DNA of 64,000 nt from Rhizomonospora bruguierae (GTDB lineage: Bacteria > Actinomycetota > Actinomycetes > Mycobacteriales > Micromonosporaceae): the NCBI RefSeq assembly GCF_018397995.1, contig NZ_BBQH01000024.1:61398-125397 (forward strand), in the 5' to 3' direction. Made by a program: the position numbers and the translations under genes. The notes beneath the pieces are model-generated. The model was not told the DNA's origin. It made no database searches and was given only the letters and a program-made list of their open reading frames with translations. The first letter of the stretch is position 1. Each line of letters starts with the position of its first letter. This document shows positions 9,284 through 17,895 of this stretch, piece after piece.

Positions 9284-10851
9284 CCGCGAGCCGCGCGGAA
9301 CCGGTGGACACCGGGCAGGTCATTCACCTTGCCGTGCTCGGGCACGCGGCCGCCCGACCGGACGCGCCCGCGCTGGCCGCCGCCGGTCAACCGCCGATCA
9401 GCTACGGCGACCTGGCGGCGGCGGCGCGAACGTACGCCGTCGAGCTGACCCGGCGCGGTGTGCGGTCCGGCCAGGTGGTGCCGCTGCTGCTGCCGCGCTC
9501 ACCCCAACTGGCCGCCGTCGAACTCGCGGTGCTGATGTGCGGTGCCGCCTACGCCAACCTGGACGTCCGCTGGCCGGCCGAGCGCCACACCGCCGTACTC
9601 GACATGATCGCCCCCGATCTCGTGGTCGCGCGCGAACCGGCCCCGGCGGGCGCCTGCTGGGTACTGGCGCCCGAGGATCCGCGCGAGGCCGCCGCCCGCG
9701 CGACCGCGTTCGCACCGGTGGTCGTGGACGCCACCGCGCCGGCCACGGTGTTCTTCACCTCCGGCACCACCGGCCTGCCCAAGGGCGTGGTGATCCCGCA
9801 CCGGGCGGTCAGCCGGCTCTTCGGCCCGTCCGGGCTGCCCGGCTTCGGCCCCGGCCACGTGACCCCGCAGGCCGCGCCCGCGCCCTGGGACATGTACGCG
9901 TTCGAGCTGTGGGGCCAGCTGACCAGCGGCGGCTGCTCGGCCCTGGTGGCCGAGGACCACCTGCTGCCGGAGCGGCTCGCCGGGCTGATCCGCGACGCCG
10001 GCGTGGACACGCTGTGGCTGACCACCTCGCTGTTCAACCTGTTCGTCGACGAGGACGTGGACTGCTTCACCGGCCTGCGCGTCGTGCTGACCGGCGGCGA
10101 ACGGCTCTCCCCGACACACGTCCGCGCGTTCCTCGACGCGCACCCCGGTATTCCGTTGCGCAACGGGTACGGCCCGGCCGAGAACTGCATGCTCACCACC
10201 ACCCGGCTGATCCGCCGCGAGGACTGCGACCTGCCCGGCGGCATCCCGGTCGGCACCGACGTCCCCGGGACGAGGGTGCTGCTGCTCGGCGAGGACGGCC
10301 AGCGCTGCCCGCCCGACGTGCCCGGCGAGATCTGCATCGCCGGTCGCGGGCTGGCGCTGGGCTACCTCGGCGCACCGGAGCTGACCGCGGAGAAGTTCCC
10401 CACGGTCGAGGTCGACGGACGACCGGTCCGCATCTACCGCACCGGTGACATCGGTGTCGTCGACCGGGGTGGGGTGCTGCACTTTCGCGGCCGGCGGGAC
10501 CGGCAGATCAAGCTGGGCGGCCACCGGATCGAGCTGGGCGAGATCGAGGTGACCGCGCGGCGGCTGGCCGGCGTGCGTGACTGCGTCGCCCTGCCGTTGA
10601 CCGGGGCCGACGGCGCGGTCGCCCGGCTCGCGCTGTGCTACACCCGCGACGGAGCGGCGAAAGACCCGGCCGAGGTACGCGCGCAACTCGCCGCCCGGCT
10701 CCCGGCCTACCTCGTGCCCGCCGTGGTGCGCGCGCTCGACCAGTTCCCGGTGACCGCCAACGGCAAGGTCGACGCGCGGGAGCTGGAGCGGCTCGCGCGC
10801 CGGCCGGCCCGGTCGAACCGCCCGGCGCGCGCGGCCGCTCAAGCCGGGTAG
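9280..10851 (+). CDS. Stand-alone NRPS adenylation domain
   Basis: A 523-residue free adenylation enzyme with all main cores: FFTSGTTGLPKGVV (A3), NGYGPAEN (A5), YRTGDIGVV (A7), RQIKLGGHRIELGEIE (A8) and the A10 Lys in VTANGKVDA. No carrier follows, so it must charge a carrier in trans. The pocket read against GrsA is D-M-F-S-L-G-G-M-L-K; Asp235 sits in a WDMYAFELW version of core A4. I cannot assign the amino acid. Candidate clients are the second carrier of the NRPS at 2-4933 and the carrier at 15993-17666, neither of which has its own A domain. ATGA overlap with the previous gene and an AAGGGAG ribosome site fix the start. Its last 13 bases overlap the convergent gene at 10839-11570. Confidence 0.93.
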   Translation: MTASRAEPVDTGQVIHLAVLGHAAARPDAPALAAAGQPPISYGDLAAAARTYAVELTRRGVRSGQVVPLLLPRSPQLAAVELAVLMCGAAYANLDVRWPAERHTAVLDMIAPDLVVAREPAPAGACWVLAPEDPREAAARATAFAPVVVDATAPATVFFTSGTTGLPKGVVIPHRAVSRLFGPSGLPGFGPGHVTPQAAPAPWDMYAFELWGQLTSGGCSALVAEDHLLPERLAGLIRDAGVDTLWLTTSLFNLFVDEDVDCFTGLRVVLTGGERLSPTHVRAFLDAHPGIPLRNGYGPAENCMLTTTRLIRREDCDLPGGIPVGTDVPGTRVLLLGEDGQRCPPDVPGEICIAGRGLALGYLGAPELTAEKFPTVEVDGRPVRIYRTGDIGVVDRGGVLHFRGRRDRQIKLGGHRIELGEIEVTARRLAGVRDCVALPLTGADGAVARLALCYTRDGAAKDPAEVRAQLAARLPAYLVPAVVRALDQFPVTANGKVDARELERLARRPARSNRPARAAAQAG

Positions 10852-11570
10852 TCGCGGATCGTGGTCAGCAGGTCGATCAGGGGCGGGGGTGCTTCGGTGA
10901 AGCTCAGGTGGCGGCCCGCGAGCACGGTGAACGTGGTCTCGCCGCAGGCCGTCCACCCGCCCATCTGCGCCGGCGTGACCTCGGTGTCCCCGGTCCAGCC
11001 GATGGCGGTGATCGGGCACGGCACCCGGGGTGGGTCGGGGCGCACGTACCGGCGGTTGACCTCTACGTCGGCCCGCAGCACCTCGGTGTAGAGCTCGACA
11101 AAGTCGTGCTGGGGGACGCCGCCCAGGTTCCGGATCATCGTGGTCATCTCGGCCGCGAGCTCGGTGTCGTCCATGGCGAGCATCCGGGCGTACGGGCCGT
11201 CCTGCGGCGCCACCTGGGAGGAGAGAAAGAGGCGGGCCGGGGCGGGCCCGGACGCCAGCTCGACGGTCGCCTCGTACGCGACGTTGGCCGACCAGCAGTG
11301 GCCGAAGAAGGCGTACGGCACGTCGAGCCAGGGGCGCAGCCCGTCGGCCAACCCCTTGGCCAGCTCCTGGTACGTCTCGGCCGGGGGTTCCGCGAAGCGC
11401 GACTCGTGACCGGGCAGCTCGACCGGCAGGAACTCGACGCCGTCGCGCTCGTGCGGCCAGCCCCGGTAGATGCTGGCACCGGTGCCCGAGTAGGGGATGC
11501 AGAAGACCCGGGCGGTCGCGGCCGGGGACGGCGGGCGGGCGAGCCAGGGATTGCGCACGGGCCCGGTCAT
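10839..11570 (-). CDS. Thioesterase-fold acyl/aminoacyl transferase with Cys nucleophile
   Basis: A 243-residue alpha/beta-hydrolase that resembles type II thioesterases (FCIPYSGTGAS near the start, late GDTEV and GRHLSF). Its nucleophile elbow reads FFGHCWSAN: the Ser of GHSMG is Cys92 and the final Gly is Ser. In aminoacyl-shuttling enzymes such as SyrC and CmaE a Cys in this fold carries an aminoacyl group from one carrier to another. In nikkomycin synthesis a thioesterase (NikP2) releases the beta-hydroxylated amino acid. This gene ends the operon of A-carrier and P450, so it probably transfers or releases the modified amino acid. The start ATG overlaps the P450 stop (ATGA). Family is clear; transfer versus hydrolysis is not. 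Confidence 0.88.
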   Translation of the reverse strand: MTGPVRNPWLARPPSPAATARVFCIPYSGTGASIYRGWPHERDGVEFLPVELPGHESRFAEPPAETYQELAKGLADGLRPWLDVPYAFFGHCWSANVAYEATVELASGPAPARLFLSSQVAPQDGPYARMLAMDDTELAAEMTTMIRNLGGVPQHDFVELYTEVLRADVEVNRRYVRPDPPRVPCPITAIGWTGDTEVTPAQMGGWTACGETTFTVLAGRHLSFTEAPPPLIDLLTTIRDYPA

Positions 11571-12808
11571 GCCGCCGCCCTCGGCTTGGCCGTGATCGGC
11601 AGGTGCTTGTAGCCGGAGATGAAGTTCGAGTGCATCCGCGCCGGGGCGCCGGCCGGCTCGAAGTCGGTGAACCCGGACAGCAACTCGTCGAACAGGAGCC
11701 GCAGGGTGACCCGGGCCAGGGTGTGCCCGACGCAGTAGTGCGGCCCGATCCCGAACGCGAGGTGCCGGTTGGGCTTGCGGTGCAGCAGGAACCGGTCGGG
11801 GTCGGGGAACACCTCGGCGTCCCGGTTGGCCGAGCCGAACCAGACGACCACCGCGTCGCCGGCCCTGATCGGGGTGTCCCGGATCGTCACGTCCCGGGTG
11901 GCGTAGCGCATGAAGTAGCTGACCGGCGATGCCAGTCGCAGCGCCTCCTCGACGCCCGAGGCGGTGGCGCCCGGATCGGCCGCCCACCGGTCGAGCAGCC
12001 CGTCGCCGAGGTGCTCGGCCAGCACGTAGTTGGGCGAGTGGGGCGTGGTGACCGAGGCGCCCAGCAGCACGCTGTAGCAGTTGGACAGCACCTCGCCGGC
12101 CGACATGGCCCGCCCGTCGACCTCGGTCGTGATCAGCACGCTGATCAGGTCGTCCCCGGGCCGGCGCCGGCGGTCGTAGGAGATGTCCTGGAAGTAGGCG
12201 AACAGCTCCCGGTGCGCGGCCTCCAGGGTGGCCCGCGGACCGTCCGGGTCGCGGTACTCGGGGTCGTCGGGCGCGGTCGAGGCGTTGAGCAGCCGGACCA
12301 GCCGGGGCCAGTCGGCGCGGGGCAGGCCCATGGCGGTGCCGCCGACCGCGACCGGCAGGGTGAGCATGGCCTGGGCGAAGTCGAGTTCGCCGGCGCCGAG
12401 CGGGGCGATGACCTCGCGGACCAGGCCGCGGATCAGCTCGGTCTGCCGCTCGACCGACTTGATGGTCAGGGCCTTCTGGAGCCGGGCGCGCATGGCCGTG
12501 TGCCGGGGCGGGTCGGTCACCGGGATCTGCCGCCCGCCGGCCGGGTCCTGCTCGCCGAGGGTGAACAGCATCGTCCCGCGCTCCGAGGTGAACGTGTCGG
12601 GGTCGCGCAGCACCCGGTCGGCGTCGTGGTAGCGCACCACCGACCAGAAGCCGGACCGCCCGTCCACGTCCTGCCAGGCCAGCGTGTCCCGCCCGCGCAG
12701 CTCGGCCCAGACGGCGCGGTAGTCGCCGGTGCTGAACAGCACCGGGTCGGCGAGCCCGGCCGCGCCGTGGCTGACCGGGCAACCCGAGGGGCTATCGGAC
12801 GACGGCAT
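11567..12808 (-). CDS. Cytochrome P450, probable hydroxylase of a carrier-bound amino acid
   Basis: A 413-residue soluble P450. The heme-binding motif is FGIGPHYCVGHTLAR with Cys359, and EEALR gives the ExxR helix. The I-helix reads LLGASVTTPHS, so the acidic residue normally before the Thr is missing. As I recall, this replacement is shared by P450s such as NovI, NikQ and P450sky that hydroxylate the beta carbon of amino acids tethered to a carrier. Directly upstream lies an MbtH-A-carrier protein (17-base overlap) and downstream the Cys thioesterase (ATGA overlap), the same gene trio as NikP1-NikQ-NikP2. Beta-hydroxylation is therefore the best guess. The start ATG has a GGAGG-type site at the right distance. 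Confidence 0.93.
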   Translation of the reverse strand: MPSSDSPSGCPVSHGAAGLADPVLFSTGDYRAVWAELRGRDTLAWQDVDGRSGFWSVVRYHDADRVLRDPDTFTSERGTMLFTLGEQDPAGGRQIPVTDPPRHTAMRARLQKALTIKSVERQTELIRGLVREVIAPLGAGELDFAQAMLTLPVAVGGTAMGLPRADWPRLVRLLNASTAPDDPEYRDPDGPRATLEAAHRELFAYFQDISYDRRRRPGDDLISVLITTEVDGRAMSAGEVLSNCYSVLLGASVTTPHSPNYVLAEHLGDGLLDRWAADPGATASGVEEALRLASPVSYFMRYATRDVTIRDTPIRAGDAVVVWFGSANRDAEVFPDPDRFLLHRKPNRHLAFGIGPHYCVGHTLARVTLRLLFDELLSGFTDFEPAGAPARMHSNFISGYKHLPITAKPRAAA

Positions 12809-14795
12809 GCTCGGCCTCCTCCCGTACGTCGGTGGTCGCGCCCTGTTTACGCAGCTCGCCGGCCAGGTCGGCGATGGTCGGCCGCAGGTAGAGGGTGCGG
12901 GCCGGCAGGCGCACGGCGAACTCGTCCTGCACCGCCGTGAGCAACTCGGCCGCCATCAGCGAGTGCCCGCCGAGGTCGAAGAAGTTGTCGGTCACGCCGA
13001 CCGGCGCCACGTCCAGGGTCTCGCTCCAGATGGTGGCGAGCCGCGACTCGACGCCGTCGGCCGGCGCGACGTACTCGTTCCACACGTTGCGCGGGATGCG
13101 GGCGGCGGGCAGGGCCGACCGGTCCACCTTGCCGTTCGGGTTGAGCGGGATGTCGGCCAGCACGATGACCGCCCACGGCACCAGATGGGCGGGCAGCGTC
13201 GCGCTCAGCCGGGCGCGCAGGTCGACGCCGAACGCCGGCCACTCGGCGCGATCCATCGTGCCGACCGCCGCGTACGCCATCAGCCGCACGTCGCCCGCCC
13301 CGTCGGTGTAGGTCAGCGCGGCCGCCTGCTCGACCCCGGGCTGGCACAGCAGCTCGTTCTCGACCGTGCTCGGCTCGACCCGGTAGCCCCGGATCTTGAC
13401 CTGGCGGTCGGAGCGGCCGAGGAAGTCCAGGTCGCCGCCGTCCCAGCGGGCCAGGTCGCCGGTGCGGTACATCCGCCCGCCGGGCCGGTCGGCGGCCGGG
13501 TCGGCCACGAAACGGACCGCGGTGGCGCCCGGCTTGTTGAGGTAACCGGTGGCCACACCGTCGCCGCCGACCCACAGCTCACCGGTCTCGCCGGGGCCGA
13601 CCGTCCGGAGCGCGTCGTCCAGCACGACCGCGGTCGACCCCGCGATCGGCACCCCGATCGGCACCCGCGGGCCGTCGCCGGGCCCGGTGGTCGTCCAGCA
13701 CGTGCTGAACGTGGTGTTCTCGGTCGGGCCGTAGCCGTTGGTGAAGAGCAGGTGCGGGTGCGCCGCCAGCACCCGGCGCACGTGTTCGGGCGAGAGCACG
13801 TCGCCGCCGGCCAGCAGGTGGCGCAGGCCGCCCAGTCCGGGCAGCTGGTGGGTGACCATCTTGTGGAACAGGCCGGTGGTCAGCCAGAGGACGCTCACCC
13901 CCTCGGCCCCGATCAGATCGGTCAGCTCGGCCAGGTCGAGATGCCCGGCCGGGGCCAGCGCGAGCCGGCAGCCGTGCACCAGCGGCGTCCAGATCTCCCA
14001 GGTGGAGACGTCGAAGCCGACCCGGGTGAGCTGGAGGAAGACGTCGTCGTCGCGGACCTCCATAAAGGATAGATGGGTGATCAGGCGGTGCACCGCGCGG
14101 TGCGGCACGACGACACCCTTGGGCTCGCCGGTCGACCCTGAGGTGTAACAGACGTACGCCGGGGTGTCCGGTCCCGGTGGCAGGGGTGCCTCGCCGCCGG
14201 CCGGTGGCGGGTCCTCGGCCGGCTGGTCGAGCAGAAGCACCCGGGGCACGTCGGGGATCAGCGCCCGGTCGACGGCGACCGCGAAGCCGACCCGCGCGTC
14301 GTGGCCGACCCGGGACCGCTGCTCGGCCGGCTCGGCCGGGTCCAGGTAGAGGTAGGCGCCGCCGGCCTTGAGGACCGCGGTCAGCGTGACGATCAGCTCG
14401 GGGGAGCGGGGCAGGACCACGGCGACCGGCGCGCCGCCGCCGACACCGGCCGCCCGGAGTCGGGCCGCGAGAACGTCGGCGGCGGCGTTCAGCTCGCGAT
14501 AGGAGAGCGTGCGGCCGTGATCGCTGACCGCGATCCGGTCGGGGGTGCGTGCGGCCTGGTCGGCGACGAGCTGGTGGATGCACGGCGGTCCCGAGCCGGC
14601 GCCGCTGCGGGCGCCGAGCGGGCGCAGGTCGGTCCACACCCGTTCGACCTCGCTCAGGCAGTCGTGCCGGGCGGCCGGACCGTGCGCGACCCGCCAACCG
14701 GCCGGCACCGGCCAGGCGGCCGGCCACAGCGAGTACTGCTCGTTGTCGTTGACCAGGACCAGGAAGGTCCCGGCGGGATCGTCGAACGGATTCAC
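12792..14795 (-). CDS. MbtH-adenylation-carrier tridomain protein
   Basis: A 667-residue protein that loads an amino acid onto its own carrier. Residues ~1-60 are an MbtH-like domain (NPFDDPAGTF, NEQYSLWP, WTDLRPL), normally a separate chaperone of A domains. Then come the A domain (YVCYTSGSTGEPKGV, NGYGPTEN, MYRTGDLARW, A10 Lys in NPNGKVDR) and a carrier (DLGGHSL, Ser612). The pocket reads D-V-W-G-L-G-G-T-F-K; its second half resembles valine codes, but this is not enough to name a substrate. The GTG start at 14795 is chosen because it begins exactly at the MbtH domain and has a GAGGAG site. The protein overlaps the P450 gene by 17 bases and probably presents the amino acid to it. NikP1 is known to carry a similar MbtH fusion. 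Confidence 0.93.
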   Translation of the reverse strand: MNPFDDPAGTFLVLVNDNEQYSLWPAAWPVPAGWRVAHGPAARHDCLSEVERVWTDLRPLGARSGAGSGPPCIHQLVADQAARTPDRIAVSDHGRTLSYRELNAAADVLAARLRAAGVGGGAPVAVVLPRSPELIVTLTAVLKAGGAYLYLDPAEPAEQRSRVGHDARVGFAVAVDRALIPDVPRVLLLDQPAEDPPPAGGEAPLPPGPDTPAYVCYTSGSTGEPKGVVVPHRAVHRLITHLSFMEVRDDDVFLQLTRVGFDVSTWEIWTPLVHGCRLALAPAGHLDLAELTDLIGAEGVSVLWLTTGLFHKMVTHQLPGLGGLRHLLAGGDVLSPEHVRRVLAAHPHLLFTNGYGPTENTTFSTCWTTTGPGDGPRVPIGVPIAGSTAVVLDDALRTVGPGETGELWVGGDGVATGYLNKPGATAVRFVADPAADRPGGRMYRTGDLARWDGGDLDFLGRSDRQVKIRGYRVEPSTVENELLCQPGVEQAAALTYTDGAGDVRLMAYAAVGTMDRAEWPAFGVDLRARLSATLPAHLVPWAVIVLADIPLNPNGKVDRSALPAARIPRNVWNEYVAPADGVESRLATIWSETLDVAPVGVTDNFFDLGGHSLMAAELLTAVQDEFAVRLPARTLYLRPTIADLAGELRKQGATTDVREEAEHAVVR

Positions 14796-14821
14796 CGGCT
14801 CAGCTCCTCGGGTCGGGGCGG

Positions 14822-15637
14822 TCAGGTGGTCAGGTCGGCCGCGATCAGGTCGAGCATCCGGCGCTCGCCCTCGGGGGAGAGCAGGTGGTCGCCGGGCAGG
14901 GCGTCGAGGCGGAAGCCGGCCCTGGTCTCGACGGCCCACGGCCGCATCCGCTCGGGCGACGATTCCGGGTCATCGAGGCCGGCGAAGGCATGGATCGGCA
15001 CGTCCACCGGGTCGTCGGCCGGGTACTCGTGCACCGACAGCAGGGTCAGGTCGGCCCGCATCGTCGGGACCAGCAGGTCGAGCAGGTCCTCGTCGATGAG
15101 CACCTCGGCCGGGGTGGCGCCCATCGAGCGCATGTAGTCGACGATCTTCTCGTCCGGCTCGGTCCAGGGCAGCGGGGCGTTCAGGCTGGGGGCGGTGCAG
15201 CTGGCCACGCCGAGCAGCCGGGGCAGGGGTCGGCCCCGGTCGCGGAGCACCCGGGTCAGCTCCAGGGCCACCTTGGCGCCCATGCTGATCCCGGCGAAGG
15301 CGTACGGCTCGGGGCCGGCCAGCAGCGGGGCGAGCCCGTCGGCAAGGGCGTCGACCAGGGGTGCCATCCGGTCGTAGGCCGGTTCGGCCAGGCGGCCCTC
15401 CCGGCCGGGTAACTGGACCGCGTACGGGTCGACGGACGGCGGCAGCCGGACCGGCCAGTCGCGGAACATCGAGGCGCCGCCGCCCGCGTACGGGAAGCAG
15501 AAGAGCCGGATCCCGGGGCCGGAACCGGGCCGCAGGCGCCGCGCCCAGCGGCCTGCCGTGAGCGTGGGCAGCGACCGTGCCGGTGGCTTGTTCAAGGGGG
15601 AGTCGGCGGCGTTTCCGGGCTCCGTCCGGTCGGCCAT
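14822..15637 (-). CDS. Type II thioesterase, first gene of the P450 operon
   Basis: A 271-residue alpha/beta-hydrolase of the type II thioesterase family, with LFCFPYAGGGASMF, the nucleophile elbow AGISMGAK (Ser118) and a late His in PGDHLLSP. The elbow has Ile where these enzymes usually have His (GHSMG), a mild oddity. About 45 extra N-terminal residues precede the fold and look disordered. It is followed 26 bases later by the MbtH-A-carrier gene and is first in a four-gene leftward operon. ATG at 15637 has GGAGAA upstream; an earlier in-frame start is possible. Role: editing of the carriers, or release of the P450 product. With the Cys enzyme at the operon end there are two hydrolases for one loading unit, which argues that they do different jobs. 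Confidence 0.9.
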   Translation of the reverse strand: MADRTEPGNAADSPLNKPPARSLPTLTAGRWARRLRPGSGPGIRLFCFPYAGGGASMFRDWPVRLPPSVDPYAVQLPGREGRLAEPAYDRMAPLVDALADGLAPLLAGPEPYAFAGISMGAKVALELTRVLRDRGRPLPRLLGVASCTAPSLNAPLPWTEPDEKIVDYMRSMGATPAEVLIDEDLLDLLVPTMRADLTLLSVHEYPADDPVDVPIHAFAGLDDPESSPERMRPWAVETRAGFRLDALPGDHLLSPEGERRMLDLIAADLTT

Positions 15638-15992
15638 GCTGCGTGTTCTCCGTCCGAGGCGACCAGCTGTTCCATAGCCGTTCAGTGCACATCGGAGCAT
15701 GTGAGACGGGGTCTCATGTGGGCGGGCCAGCAGCACGACCACATGGCCAAGATAGACGATCGAAGATCGAGCGACAACCGGGTGGAGCCCGGGGGTGGCC
15801 GGCGACCGGGCGCCCGCGAAGCCGCCGCAACGGAACCGTCGACGTCGATGACCCGTTCCCCGGGGGACGCCAACTGTGGCACGATGAGTGACCACGTGGA
15901 TCTATTGGTGAAGGCGAAATCTCCCTATGGCGGGGCCCCATGCCATCCCGGCGCCGTCGGCGATCGCAGCTCGTCCGCGCGCCGTGTGAGAG
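15638..15992. promoter_or_regulatory. Divergent intergenic region with inverted repeat
   Basis: Control region between the leftward thioesterase/P450 operon and the rightward T-C gene. The clearest signal is TGAGAC-GGG-GTCTCA (15702-15716), a perfect 6-bp inverted repeat about 65 bases before the thioesterase start, where a repressor operator could sit. GATCGA also occurs twice close together (15759-15773). I see no confident -35/-10 pair and no further open frame that looks real. Confidence 0.4.
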
Positions 15993-17666
15993 GTGATTAC
16001 GATCGACACCCGTACCTCGACCGACCGTCCGGTGACGACGGTTCCGGCGGCGCCGGACCCCTCGCTGGAGGCGAGCGTCCGCGAGGTCTGGACCGAGGTC
16101 CTGGGCATCCCGGACATCGACGCGACAACGCCGTTCTTCGAGGCGGGCGGGAACTCGCTCACCGCCATGCGGGTGGTCGGCCGGCTCCACGCCCGCCACG
16201 GCACCATGTCGTTGCGCGCGTTCATGTCCCATCCCACCATCGCCGGCCTGGCGAGGGTCCTGGCCGGCGCCGCAGCCCCGGCGGGAGCGGCCGCCGCACC
16301 GGCGCCGCCCGCCGCGGCATCGCCGGTATCCGGGGCCGCGGCCCGCTACCCGCTCTCCCGCGCGCAACGCCAGATGTGGGAGATCGCCAATCGCCTGCCC
16401 GAGGTCGGCTTGTTCATCGTGGCGAGCGCGCTGCGCGTCGACGGGCCGCTCGATCTCGCCGTTCTCGAGCGGGTCTTCGCGGAGTTGGTGACCCGGCACG
16501 AGGCGCTGCGTACCCGGTTTGAGGATGTCGGCGAGGGTCCCGTGCAGGTGGTGGAACCGCACGTGGAGGTCACCGTCGAGGTCGAGGACCACACGGCCGA
16601 CCGGGACCCGGTCCGCAGCTGTGAGAGGCGCATGGCCGTCGCGGGGCGGGAGGCGTTGCCGCTGGACCGGGCGCCGCTCATGCGCGTCGTGGTGCACCGG
16701 ATCGCCGCCGACCGGCACGTGTTCTTCCTGAGCATGCACCACATCGTGTGCGACGGTCAGTCGCTCACGCTGCTGGAGTCCGAAGCCATCCGACTCTACC
16801 GGGAGATCGCCGCCAACGGTGCCCGCACGCCCCGGCCGGTTCCGCTCGGCAGTGGGCGGCTCGCTGAGCAGCGCGCCGAATGGCTCACCACCGGCGCGGC
16901 GGCGCGGCAGCGGGCGTTCTGGCTCGACCGGCTCGCCCCGCCGTTCTCGAGGCTCGCTGACGGCCCCGGCAGCCGCTTCGCCGAACTGGGCACCGCGTCG
17001 TTCGCGCGGCGCATGCGGTCGGCGGCGACCAGCGCGAAGCTCTCGGCCGACGACGCGCGCACGGTCAGCGCCGCGGCCCACCGACACGGCATGACCGACT
17101 TCATGCTCGTGCTCGGGGCGTACGCCGCGACGCTGCGGGCGTGGAGCGGCCAAAGCGACATCCGCGTCGCCACCAACCTCGCCAATCGCGCCGCACCGGG
17201 CATGGACGAGGTCGTGGGACTCCTCACCAACACCACCGTCCTGCGCATGTCGCTGACCGACACCGACCCGGTCGCGGTCAGCCGGCAGGCCCGCGAGGTC
17301 TGCATCGACGCGTTCGAAAACCAGGAACTGCCGTTCGAGGAGGTGCTCGCCGCGCTCCAGGACCGGCATCCGGGTGCGGGCGCGGTCTTCGACGCGATGC
17401 TCGTCGCCCAGAACGAGATCGACGCCGTGACGCCGGCCGACGGCCTCGTGTTCGCGCCCTACCAGTCCGACCGCAACGTGCTCGGTGCCCAGGTCGTGGC
17501 GACCGCGTGCGACTTCGTCCTGACCGTCGTGACCGTCGAGGGCGAACTGCGGTTCGAGCTGCGCTACAAGAGCGCAACCACGTCCGAGGGGCTGGCCGCC
17601 GAGTTGCTCGACGCGATCACCACCGCGGTCCGGGCCACCGCGGCGGCCCTGATCGAGGCGGCGTGA
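15993..17666 (+). CDS. NRPS carrier-condensation (T-C) didomain protein
   Basis: A 557-residue NRPS protein with only a carrier (GGNSL, Ser55) and a condensation domain (HHIVCDG near residue 249, NRLPEVGLF at its start). No A domain is present, so the carrier must be charged in trans by the free A protein, by the Cys shuttle enzyme, or by another synthetase. It is a clear paralogue of the T-C end of the NRPS at the left edge: matching stretches include GPVQVVEP, HGMTDFM versus RGITDFM, and AFENQELPFE versus AYANQELAFE. The GTG at 15993 is the first possible start, since an in-frame TGA lies two codons earlier, but its ribosome site (GAGAG) is too close; GTG at 16032 is an alternative. Confidence 0.92.
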   Translation: MITIDTRTSTDRPVTTVPAAPDPSLEASVREVWTEVLGIPDIDATTPFFEAGGNSLTAMRVVGRLHARHGTMSLRAFMSHPTIAGLARVLAGAAAPAGAAAAPAPPAAASPVSGAAARYPLSRAQRQMWEIANRLPEVGLFIVASALRVDGPLDLAVLERVFAELVTRHEALRTRFEDVGEGPVQVVEPHVEVTVEVEDHTADRDPVRSCERRMAVAGREALPLDRAPLMRVVVHRIAADRHVFFLSMHHIVCDGQSLTLLESEAIRLYREIAANGARTPRPVPLGSGRLAEQRAEWLTTGAAARQRAFWLDRLAPPFSRLADGPGSRFAELGTASFARRMRSAATSAKLSADDARTVSAAAHRHGMTDFMLVLGAYAATLRAWSGQSDIRVATNLANRAAPGMDEVVGLLTNTTVLRMSLTDTDPVAVSRQAREVCIDAFENQELPFEEVLAALQDRHPGAGAVFDAMLVAQNEIDAVTPADGLVFAPYQSDRNVLGAQVVATACDFVLTVVTVEGELRFELRYKSATTSEGLAAELLDAITTAVRATAAALIEAA

Positions 17667-17826
17667 CACCGACGGCTTCCGTCTGACCGGCCCGGCGTGA
17701 TCGCGCTGTCCGGCGCGGTTCGCGTCGATCCGGCGGCGGAACCTGCGGCGGTGGCGGGAACGCGGTTCCGTCCCGCCCGGCGAGCGGAGCCGCGCCCACC
17801 GGGGTCACCTGCTGTAATGAGGCGGC

Positions 17827-17895
17827 ATGAGCACGTACAGCGAGGCGGCCAGGGCGCGGCTCGACGCGGCCGCGAGCGACGGAGGGCAGTCATGA
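17827..17895 (+). CDS. Putative 22-residue mini-ORF coupled to the RibD-like gene
   Basis: A short frame, MSTYSEAARARLDAAASDGG then two residues and a stop. Its TGA overlaps the ATG of the next gene (ATGA), the arrangement used for translational coupling throughout this window. It could be a tiny protein, a coupling leader, or chance. I recognise no family. The stretch 17667-17826 upstream holds no other gene I can support. Confidence 0.3.
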   Translation: MSTYSEAARARLDAAASDGGQS

